Below are positions 1 to 10,800 of a DNA stretch of 64,000 bases, piece after piece (position 1 is the first letter of the stretch; every line of letters starts with the position of its first letter). The position numbers and the translations under genes were made by a program. The stretch spans positions 22,818,001 through 22,882,000 of the forward strand of contig NC_084891.1 of NCBI RefSeq assembly GCF_958979055.1, written 5' to 3'. A model generated the notes under the pieces. The model saw nothing but the letters and a program-made list of their open reading frames with translations, was not told where the DNA came from and searched no databases. Source of the stretch: Alnus glutinosa. Lineage: Eukaryota > Streptophyta > Magnoliopsida > Fagales > Betulaceae.

Positions 1-71
1 TGTAGACGCAAATATTGCATAAGGCACTCAACACAAGCAAAGAGAAAGTTTTGACAATTCTTAAAACATAC

Positions 72-671
72 AGTGGATGTAGGTGGGATTAGCTAAACAT
101 TGAACAAATTCCAATTCAAGCAAAAACCGCTGCCTTCCATCATCTGGATCTTTATATACGCTCATTGGCCTGTTAAAGAAAGAAAGAAAAAGTCATTCAG
201 CAAAGGAAAAGAAACATGAACTATTGCAGATTAGCAGTGATTAGGACAAAAATAAAACCAAGTTACCTAATTAACACAAAAACTAACTAATACCCATGAA
301 TTCCTTCAGAGGGCTCTCTTTTTGCTTGCTGATAAAACTTAGAAATAGAAAACCAAAAGAAAAGGCCAACATAATTTTGAGTGTCACATATTTGTATTAT
401 CTACCTCAGAACGCAAAACGGCCCATTACGCTAAACCCAACAAAACTATCAAGACTTGATTCAGCTGAGCTTTTCCTTGCTCAGTGATTCCCTAAAAACA
501 AGCGAAAAAAAGTAAAAACAAAGACAAAGACTGAAATTCCTTTTTTTTTTTCTTTTTCTTTTTTTTTTCTTTCATTTCCTTGACTTTCTCAGCTACCAAA
601 CAGAGGGATTACAAACAGAGTTATAATGGGTGGGGGTGAACCTTAAAAGAAAAACTTAAAACAATATAATG

Positions 672-706
<35 letters not shown>

Positions 707-771
707 GAATTAGATGCTTACGAGGATGGATCACTGAGTTCATCATCTCCTTCTTCTGTAATAGAAGCCAT
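72..771 (-). CDS. MED31: Mediator complex subunit 31 (MED31/SOH1), first two coding exons, 3' part outside the window
   Basis: MED31 is a small subunit of the Mediator middle module, which links transcription factors to RNA polymerase II in the nucleus. Exon 1 is 722-771, starts at the ATG at 771, encodes MASITEEGDDELSDPS and ends in a GTAAGC donor. Exon 2 is 72-169, follows an ACAG acceptor and carries the family hallmark VYKDPDDGRQRFLLELEFVQ followed by CLANPTYIH, ending at GTATG. Phase joins correctly (2+1). Only about 49 codons are visible; the rest of the conserved domain and the C-terminal tail lie beyond base 1. The 552-bp intron holds poly-pyrimidine and a 30-bp-plus A tract but nothing recognisable as a gene. 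The acidic N-terminus before the conserved block is typical of plant MED31. Identification rests on remembered family sequence and is strong despite the partial gene. Confidence 0.93.
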
Positions 772-1892
772 TGAACCCTCCTCCAATACAAAACAATTTC
801 AACAAACAAATTTATTTACACAAAATTTATAAAGAAAAAATGTGAGAGGAAGAGATCGCAAGCAATGCTGGAATTGCAAGGAGAGAGGAGCTTATTTCTT
901 AAAAGCTTGACCTAAGTACGGTCAGGCCCAGACTCGGCCCATAATGGCATTTCCTAAATTTTGATCACACACACACACACAAAGATTGTTTATTGTAGAT
1001 AAAGGCAAAACAGATAAAAGAAATTTTTTGGGGAGCTGAGGTGGGAGGAAAAAATAAATAAAAAAATAAAATTTATGAATTAAAATAAAGACTAGTTGTT
1101 GAAAAGGTATCGCTTAGCTCAAACAACGAAAATATTTATTTAGAAAAAAACAAAAAAATTAAGGATTGATTGACAATATTATATAATTTAATAGTGTAGA
1201 TTTTATTTTGTTATATTTGATGATGTATATGGTGCCACGTTATTTAAAAATTTTAAATAATATAACAATATTTTCATTATATCACAAAATATACACTGTT
1301 AAATCTATAAAATTTAATTTGGACCGCATAATAATTTATCTTTGAAATAGAGAAGACGGGAAGCCTAACAAGAATTAGGTAACAATGGTTAGAGCACTAG
1401 TATTGAACCGATCAAATGCTTTTTTCAATCAAAATCCATAAAAAGCACCGCAATACATTCTCTATATCTACAATATTTTTTGGAGTTGCTATAGTGGTTA
1501 GACAAATGTGGCTAGCAACCGTAGCAAAGCCAAATAATTTTGCACAATTTTTTTTATTCTCTCTCTCTCTTCTCTTTGGCTGAGTCCCTCCTCATCTCGC
1601 ATTTCTCTCTCTCATACGCAAGATGAGCACAATGGCGCAAGTGCAGTGGTAGTAAGTAGGGCTAGTAATTTTTTATACAACTCGTGAACACGATGTGAAC
1701 CCAATATAAAATTAGCAAGTTATGATTTAGAAAAATAGAATTCAGATCAAACCAAATAGTCCATGTTGAGTTTTTCTATATTTATTTTCAGACCCAATTA
1801 GACACAATTAATAAACTAAACAATTTTGGGTCAACTTGCTTGATCCACAGGTGACTAGCATAGCCCATATAAAAATAAAACATTGACAAGAT
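772..1892. other. Spacer upstream of MED31
   Basis: This spacer should hold the MED31 5' UTR and promoter in its first few hundred bases; I see no clear TATA box or other element that I can assign. It has a short CA repeat near 968, AT-rich low-complexity DNA, and around 1380-1540 sequence with the look of degenerate MITE ends. No coding region is supported. Confidence 0.5.
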
Positions 1893-2630
1893 TAGGGGTG
1901 TGCAAAACCCCACCCCGTAGAACACTGGATTTTTTTATTTTTTATTTTTTATTTTTTATTTTATTTTTTATTTTTTTCAGTTTAGGGTCCAAAAATGATA
2001 TACTCGTGCGGGGCGAGACGGGTTGCAGGTTTAGAGTTATGAAAAAACCGGGTCCTCGCCCCGCCCCGCCCTGTCTCGCATCAATGGGAACAATAAAAGT
2101 AAAAAAGAAAAAAGAAAAAAAAGAATAGAAAACCCTAGTCCCTAACTCCCTAAGTCCCCCACTTACCCAATTATCCAGCCCTAGCGCCGCATGCACACTA
2201 CCCCTTTGGCCTTCACTTAAGTTTTTTTTCTTCCATCTTCGAGTTCGAGCGTCGCACTTCACTATTCTTTTCTTTGCATCTTCGCCTCTTCATCAACGTT
2301 CTTCAATATTCACCTCTCCATATTCTTCGGGTTTGCATTTGCAGGTATTATATGCTATTTCTATTTCCTGTACATTATATGTATAGTTTATATTGAATCT
2401 GTATCTGCATATATTGAATCTCCATATGAAGTTAGTCTTTTGATCTACTGCTTATAGCATATTGTGTGTATACCCGCCCCGTCTCGCCCCGCGAAACCCG
2501 CAATCCCCACCCCGCACGAATTGCCTCTTTTTTGTGCGATTTACGGGTTGAAAATCGTCAACCAGCAGGGGTGCGGGGCGGGGGGGAAAATGGCGAAAAT
2601 CCACCCTGCCCCGCCCCGTGCACATCCCTA
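1893..2630. mobile_element. hAT-type non-autonomous element (738 bp) with 8-bp target duplication
   Basis: The element is bounded by perfect 8-bp direct repeats GACAAGAT at 1885-1892 and 2631-2638. It begins TAGGGGTGTGCAAAACCC and ends GTGCACATCCCTA, so the ends are inverted repeats of the TAGGGRTGTGC type. An 8-bp duplication with TA-starting short inverted ends is the hAT signature. It encodes no transposase. GC-rich CCCGCCCCG stretches near both ends contrast with the AT-rich flanks, and the interior near 2130-2270 looks like UTR-type sequence. It is closely related to the element at 3238-4078. Confidence 0.85.
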
Positions 2631-2638
2631 GACAAGAT

Positions 2639-3229
2639 AATATTTCCATTTATTCATCATTTTTTTTTTTTACCATAAAAAAATTTAAACCTTGAAGTCT
2701 CATCCTAATTGTAAATATATTACTTTGGTAGTGTAATTCATTTTCATATTCAATAATTGGGAATTATTGTACCAATATCTTTGTATAAAATGACATTTTC
2801 ATGCCGAATAATTGAGAATTTTGTTAATAATACAGGTTATGCGGGTTGAGTTGGATCAACCCAACACAACATGTTTATAAAATGGGTTATTCAGGTATGA
2901 TTGTGTCACCTACCTATTTAAATAGGTCGTGTCAGGGTGAAGTGGGTCGATGCCTTTAATTAAATGAATCAGGTTCACGTTGACTTATATAGTCTTATAT
3001 TCGTGCCTTAACACAACACACGAATACAAATTGCCACTAGGTAAGCATGGCGGGATGGGTTTCTTTAAAGCCAGATATGAGTGGAAGCCTTGCAGCTTTA
3101 AAGTCCATAGCAAAAGCTGTAGAGAAATCTAAGAGAGAATATGATGAAGGGAAGGCCTCATTCCAATAGGGCTTCGAAAGATTGACCCTAGGAGGAGAAC
3201 TCTTCCTTTGGATGAATATACCATAATTA
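2639..3229. other. Spacer between two hAT-type elements
   Basis: This stretch is AT-rich, with a piece at about 2829-3030 containing repeated GGGTTGA/GGGTCGTGTCA-like motifs. Similar wording recurs near 41040-41290, so it is probably an old dispersed repeat. No gene is supported. Confidence 0.4.
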
Positions 3230-3237
3230 GGGGTGTG

Positions 3238-4078
3238 GAAAACCCGCAATACCCGCATCGACCTGCAACACCTGCCCCACCCCGCAGAGGATTGGGTTTA
3301 AAATTTTTTTTTGCGGGTTAGGGTCTTAATTTGAGAAATATATGCGGGGCGGGTTTAGTGTTTTAAAAAAAACCAAATCCCCACCCCGCATTGACCCGCC
3401 CCGCACCAAGGAAAAAAAGAAGAGAAGAAAACCTAAATCTAATTAGCCCTAGCGCCCTTTGCCCTTCACTTTTCTTTTTTCCTTCACTGCGCCGCACACA
3501 CTACACTACACAGTGCACGCACTTCGGCCCTCTCTGCGACGCTCTCTTTTCTTCACTCTTCAATTCTTCCCCTCTCTTCTTCCCTTCTTTCTGCCACACT
3601 CTTTTCTCTTCTTCAGTTCTTCCCCTCTCTTCTTTCCCCTGTTCTTTCTTTCTAGTTTTTTCCCCTCTCTTCTTTCCCCTGTTCTTTCTTTCTAGTTTTT
3701 TCCCCTCTTCTTCCCCTCACCAGACTCCTCTTTAGGTATTTGACTTATCCTCTAGTATGATACTCGTTTTTAAGAACTAGGGAAGGCATCTTCCTCGCGC
3801 AACTTGATAGTGACGACAACGAGAAAGCAGACGCCCATGAAAGTTATGGAACAAAGCAGCCAACCCTCACTTTTTTCTTCGTTTCTCTTTAAGCCCACCC
3901 CATCAAATCTACTCTGAATTTGCAAAACCCGCACCCGCAGAAACCGTCCCGCGCCTCCCCACGACCCTGCGGATACAGTGAGCAAATTTGCGGTTGCGGG
4001 TGAGATTTTCTATACTCGCATGGTTGCGGGGCGAGGGCAAAAATGGCAGAAATCCGCCCCGCCCCGTGCACACCCGTA
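3238..4078. mobile_element. hAT-type non-autonomous element (841 bp), relative of the 1893 element
   Basis: Perfect 8-bp repeats ACCATAAT lie at 3230-3237 and 4079-4086. The element starts TAGGGGTGTGGAAAACCC and ends GTGCACACCCGTA. The end sequences and the internal CCCGCCCCGC patches match the 1893-2630 element. A long pyrimidine tract at 3460-3720 contains a perfect internal repeat of about 50 bp (TCCCCTCTCTTCTTTCCCC units at 3624 and 3661). It has no transposase, so it would move only with enzyme supplied by another copy. Confidence 0.87.
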
Positions 4079-4437
4079 ACCATAATAATGAATTTCGGCA
4101 AGATTAATTTTTCCACAATTCACAATTAGAGTAAGAAATTCAAAGCAAATATGTGGTTAATTTGAATTTCTCAAATATCTGAGATCATCCAAACTGAACG
4201 GAAAATTACAAATCTGGCAGAGGAACTTATGGAGGCCTAAAGATAATTTTCACTACAATAAATATTTGCCCTTTTATCCCATCCCTTCCATAGATAGCAG
4301 GTAAATGCATGAAATGACAAATATACCACTACAAGATCAAATTTTGGAGGAAAAATCACATTAACCATGTCCATTATACAACATAAGGTAACGGTTTTCT
4401 CAAATCGCGGAACCCAGTAAAGCAATGGATTCGGCAA

Positions 4438-4569
4438 TTAATATGGCCTGTACCGCATGGGTCGTCTGAACCTTGGAATCCTCCTGCACATTGGACAAAT
4501 GAATAATCAGATCGAGCGATATCAAAGTTGGTGCAAGCGGAACGATGCAATGACAAAAATAAATAAATG

Positions 4570-4639
<70 letters not shown>

Positions 4640-4788
4640 CAATTTGAGGTGGCTGACAAAGTTTTCACAAGAAGATTCCATGTGTTAAAAAAGAAAAAAA
4701 GAAAAGAGGACCTAGATTCTTGGGATAAACATACTAATAGTCGAAAAAGATGGGAGGCTGAAATCATATCAAACCATTCAAAAAGAAA

Positions 4789-4824
<36 letters not shown>

Positions 4825-7800
4825 CAGATAAAACTGTTAAAAAGAGAATTGGATGACCATATCTTAGCAATTAATCATATGCAACACAATTGCAAGCTAA
4901 AAGAAAGCAAAGTTAGCAGACTCCATTTGATTTCAGAGAAAATGTCAAGTTCCCAATAAAATATTTTTCTTTCGTTTCTAGCAATCAAACTGAGTAAAAT
5001 TCTAGCGCTCACCCATAACCATATGAAGGATAGACAGGCATGAAAGGCCTTCGGGATGGAAAACCTAAATATGGGTTAGGTCGCCTTCCTCGATATTGTT
5101 TCATTCCAGGAATGTTTGTTCGCTTAGCAGAGACCTATAGAAAACCAAAAGCCGCCACTATAATTAAGCAAGTAAATTCACAACATAATTAACAGCAAAA
5201 ATAAATAAATAAATAAAGACCTTCAATTGACGACCATGCAATTCAGATTCATTTAACAGGAGAGCATTCTGAATAGCATCAATTTCGACAAACTCAACAT
5301 AAGCAAATCCTTTTGGTTGCCCAAACTTGTCGGTCAAAATCGTCACTCTGTTTACTGTTCCACAAGATTGAAAGTGCTGCTGGACTTCTTCAGGAGTACA
5401 TGCATAGTCAACCTGAAATTGATAATATGACATCATAATTAATGTTCCCTAAGGTCTCATAATTGTCCAAGAGCATCACACATGAAGTATCATAAAATTC
5501 AGAAAGAATACTGGCTCACTTTCTAAAACATTTATTGGTCCAAACCAACCCTAAACAAATTTAACATGCACCAGATAAAGTATGCATGTAGAGAGTGTTG
5601 ATGTAGGTGTTTTCAAAATGTGGATAGCTAAAATAGAAAAATATGATTCTTTATCTAACATTTCGATAAAGAACGTTGAGCCAAATGTGAATGCCCTAAC
5701 CATCTCCACCTCCCAATCATGAACTGATCTGATAAAAGTGATATTCCATTGAAAGGCATTGTTAGAAAACATCATACGGTTTGCCACCAAGGCCTTCCTT
5801 AACGCAAGCAATACTAAACAGTAAACAACACTAGGAAAGCACCTCTCAAAAACCACTTTGGAACACCACCCTCCCCACATGTTGTCATTTTCAACTTTCA
5901 CCACCGATCTCCAGCAAGCCTCCCTCTCCATCGTGTAGCGCCATAACCGTTTCCCCAAGAGAGCTTCGTTAAAGAAAAGTAGGTTTCTAACCCCCAAGCC
6001 ACCTAAGGAAAATGGAGTACAACTTATTGGCCAACTAACTAGAAGGAATTTAAACTAATCGCCGACTATGCCCCACAAGAAATCCCTTGAAAGTTTCTCA
6101 ATACAGTTAGCAACTCCAACACGGATGGGTAAAGGGGACAAAAATTAGGTAGGAAAATTGGACAGAGAGCTTTAATCAATGTGATCTTACCACCCTTTGA
6201 CAAATAAAGCCACTTCCATCCTGCCAAACATCGTTCTATCTTTTTCGTAATACCATTCCAAATAGATTTTGCTTTAAATGAAGCTCCCAACGGTAGACCC
6301 AGATATTTCAAACGCAAAGAGGGCACCCTACAACTAAGGATACTTGCCAAACCTCCAACATCTTCCATGGCACCAACAGGGACCAACACTGATTTAGCTA
6401 GGATAATTTTCAACCTCAAGACAGCTTCTAAGCATAAGAAGAGACAACAAAAATGACAGAGATGATCAAGAATTGCCTCACAAAAAATAAGGTGATATCT
6501 GCAAAAAAAGAGAGGACAGGAGGAGCTCATCGTTATCCCTAACAACATTCTACTCAAGGCCTCCATGACAACAACAAAGAGCAACGGGGATAAAGGATCC
6601 CCTACATCAAGCAACAAGAGGTATTAAAAATGCTGGAGGGAGAACTGTTAATTAAAACAGAGAAGCGCACCATAGAGATACAACGAGCTATCCATTCACG
6701 CCATTTCCCCCCGAAGCCACATCTCAACAAATACAATAGGAAGTCCCAATTTACATGATTATAAGCCTTCTCTAGGTCCAATTTGCAGAGCACACCTAGA
6801 AACCCTGATCTAATTCTAATGTCAAGGCATTCATTTGCAATGAGAACCGAGTTTAAAATCTGTCTCCCCCTGATAATAGCATTGAGGCCTAGAAATGACC
6901 TACAATACCGATTTCAACCATTAGCTTGGACTTTCGAGATAATTTTATATACGCCACCCACAAGACTGATAGGACGAAAGTCCTTCATATCCATTGCCTC
7001 AACTTTCTTGGGGAAAAAGGCAAAAAAAAAAAATGGCATTGAGGCTCCTTTTAAACTTGCCTTGAGCATGAAATTCATGAATCTTCTTTAAGAACCTCCC
7101 AACAAGACTAAAAGAAGGCAAAGAAAAACCATCAGGGCCCAAGTCTTTATCGCCATTAAGAGTTTTCACCACCTAAATACCTCACTCTCCTCAAAGTCTC
7201 TTTCCAACAACATAGCCTCCTCAACACCAACAACATTAAAAGTAAGACCGTCTAGTTTAGGCCCCAACTAAATTGTTCTAAATAAAGCCAAGTGTAAACC
7301 TGCAAAATATGCTCACTTTACAAAATCTTATGAACCAAAGCCATCAACCACAAAGGAAACAATGGAGTTGTTCCTTCTATTCAAATTAGCTACTCGATGG
7401 AAAAACTTTGTATTCCTGTCTCCCTCCCTCAGCCAAAAGGCCTTCAATTTCTGTCTCCAAATCACTTCTTCCAAAAGAATGATACTCTCCATGTCACTAG
7501 AGATCTCAAACTTTCTAACCTTTTCCTTGTCAGATAACGATCTTTCTTCAGCAATAGCATCAAGATCTCAATTATAGGGGTGGGCAAAATATCCAATTAC
7601 CGCCTACCGACTCTCCCGACTTATTTCGGTTCGGTAGTCGGTATAGATTTTTATTTCGAACGTCGGTTCGGTTCGATAGTCGGTATAGGTGACTTTTTTT
7701 TTTCTTTTTTCTTTTTTCGGCTAACATAACCAACTTTTAATTGACCGAACCAAACTAACACTTTGGATAGAATCGTTGTCGTTTCGTTTGATCATTGTCT

Positions 7801-10800
7801 TTTTAAATTAAATATCAAAATGACGTCGTTTCATTACCTGATTATTAACCGATTTTAACCGACTGCCTTTTAACCACCTTTACCGCTTTAACCAAAAAAA
7901 TTGAAATTATAAGTTGTTAAAATGAAGTCGGTGAATTAACCGACTTGGTCGGTTAACCGAATCGAAAACCACATAAACGAATCGATACCCACCCCTAATC
8001 TCGAATTTCATCCAAGAGCATTTTTTGCTTCTCGACATTGCCAAATACCTCCTCATTCCATTTTTTCAAGTCAAGCTTCAAGGCTTTCATTTTGCGAGCC
8101 AAAACAAAACTACAGGAGCCTCGAAAACTATAGGACAACTACCACTATTTCACCTTATCCATGAATCCCTCAAATTTTTGCCACATTCTCAAACTTGAAA
8201 TATCGTATGTTCCTAACAATATCACCACAAGCAATAAAGGAAAGTAATCCAATAAAACTCTAGAAGCCCCCTCTAAGAAACATTCGGAAACTAGGCTTCC
8301 AAGTCATATTAGAGAAGAAACCTGTCAATTTTGGACCACAACAGAGGATCACGGTTATTAGACCACGTGAAGTTACCGCCTACAAGAGGGATATTTATAA
8401 GGCTTGTTCAAAGATGAACTCGAAGAACTCCCCCATACCAGGGGACAAGCGGGATTCGCTAGATCTCTCACTTGGGAAGCAGATGATAATGAAATCACCC
8501 TCAATAAACCGCGAAACATTCCACCAACTAATCAACCCAACCAATTCATCTCAAAGTACTCTTCTATCACTGTCAACATTAGGACCATATACACTCGCGA
8601 AAGCCCACACAAAGTTGTCATCAACATTTCTAAAGGAGCAAGCCACATAATATGCCCCCACACACTACTCGGTTTTTTCCACTACCCTTATATCCCACAT
8701 TACCATGATCCCTCCATAAGCCCCTATCATACCCAAATCACATGAAGACAGACCCATAAATTGCACACAACAGCCCTAGATACCAAAGCCCACGCAAAGT
8801 TGTCATCGACATTTCTAAAGGAGCAAGCCACAAAATATGCCCCAACACTCAATTTATTCCACCACCCTCATATCCCACATTTCCATGATCTCTCCAGAAG
8901 CCCCAATCGTACCCAAATAACAATGATTCACATGAAGATAACCCCATAACCTACACACAACAACCCTACATACCAATTCCTATTTAGTTTCCTATCAACA
9001 AACAATATCTTTTTTTTAAGTAATTTCAAATTCAATAAAAAAGAGCAGAGGGGCGCAACCCTAATACACGGGAAGTATACAAGAGTGCCCCTAAACGGGA
9101 GGAACAGCTAATAAATTTAGAAAGTCTACAAAAGTAGAAATACCTAGGTGGCAAAGATGGAGCGCTATCCAAAGATATAGCGTGTTAAGCACACGCTTCC
9201 TTAACACTACCATTACAGTCTCGACATCTTCAAAAAGCCTCGCATTCCGCTCCCGCCAAATGCTCCACAAAACATAATGAGGAACTAACCGCCAAACTTT
9301 TTTAGCTAGGCCATGCCCAAAAAACGCACCCCATGTAGTCAACAATTCCAGCACCATTTGTGGCATGACCCACTCAACTCCAAATAAAGAAAACATAAAG
9401 CTCCAAAGCTCACGGGCGGTGTCGCAATGAAGTAACAGATGGTCAATAGACTCCCCATTCTTTTTACACATACAACACCACTCAATATCCACAATATTCC
9501 TCTTTCGCAGATTGTCATGGGTCAATATTTTTCCTAAAGCTGCAGACCATACAAAGAACGCCACCCTTGTCGGAGCCTTAGCACACCATATATTCTTCCA
9601 CAGGAATGATGGGCCTTCTTTCCTACTAAGAACTTCATAATATGACCTTACTTCAAAATAGCCCCTTGTAGAGAGGTTCCAAACTAACTTGTCACCCTCT
9701 CATTGTCGAATCGAAGTGGAGTACAACCGCTCGAAGAAGGAAAGCACCATCTCCATCTCCCAGTCCTAGAGTTGCCGCGTAAAGAGAACATTCCAATGGA
9801 TATTTCCATTATGAACAGCCAAGTTATCCACCACCATTGCAGTTTTGTTCCTCACAATACTATATAGAACTGGATAACAGTGCTTCAAAGATCTCTCCCC
9901 ACAACACCACCAATCATGCCAAAAACTGATATGTGACCTATCCCCCACCACAAACCAAATATAATTGCAAAACTTCTCCCATCCTTTCCTGATATATTTC
10001 CAAACCCCCACTCCATAGGAACCCAACACCTCAATAGAACACCACCCACCCTTTAGGCTCCCAAATTTGGCGTCAATCACCAAACGCCATGAAGCCTCTC
10101 TCTCCCTACCATATCTCCACAACCATTTACCCAGAAGAGTTTGATTAAACTGGGTGAGGTTGTGAACTCCCAACCCACCTGAATGCAAATATCAGCCTTC
10201 CATTCTCTAAAAAGGTTCATGATTCTCAACCTTTTATCCCTCTCATTTAACCCTCACACATTCCACGTCAAAATCTTAAGCTTCATAAAGAGCACGTTGG
10301 ACCCCTTGCCTTAGCTTGCCTTTGCTAGACTAACCTCCCTTAGGATCATAATTAACATAACAAGCTAACCTCTTCAGTTCACAGTGCCTTCTGTTTACTA
10401 ACTTTGGAGGACTATTTGAACTAGTCAGCCTATTCTGATCTCTTCTCACTCTAATGGCAGTGAGCAGCACCATCAAATCATCCACAAACCCCTCACAGGT
10501 TAGCCTCACAACACACCGATAACTTTTTATTTTCTAAACCACCCAATCTAAAGCCCTTGAAACAAACAAACTAGCTCTTCAAGTACAACAAGGGGATGAA
10601 CATTCAAAGGCTCACCATCCCTAGAATCTTTCCTAAGATAAAGAACCAAATCCGAAGAAGGCATCTCGACCCCACTGCAATTGGCTAGGATTAACCCCGC
10701 ATCACTACCTCCCAAAAGGGAAGTCCCAATGAACTCTTGCTCCTTTCCCATGCTTTCTCCCACAATCTTCCCAAAAGGAGGACAAAAGACCCCAGGATTT

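Larger units (their letters stand above)
5545..8990 (-). mobile_element. Degenerate L1-type LINE, 5'-truncated (endonuclease, RT and C-terminal region)
   Basis: Reading the minus strand, an endonuclease piece appears near 8520-8340 ([13 protein letters not shown], cf. GDFN..RFPSER). It is followed by reverse transcriptase fragments: [20 protein letters not shown] at about 6790-6730, [20 protein letters not shown] at about 6600-6540 (6617-6066 open), and [18 protein letters not shown]-terminal block, [20 protein letters not shown], lies at 5997-5930. Stops and frameshifts break the frame throughout, so it is dead. A hAT-like MITE interrupts it at 7575-7997 and its endonuclease part carries a tandem duplication. 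It lies wholly within PABN intron 3. Confidence 0.87.

Noticed and set aside
3391-3735. A 114-residue Phe/Ser-rich frame
   Set aside because: It is a translated pyrimidine tract inside a hAT-type element.
8404-8949. Plus-strand open frames of 60-113 residues
   Set aside because: They are the reverse of a LINE endonuclease, and two of them are copies of the same tandem duplication.
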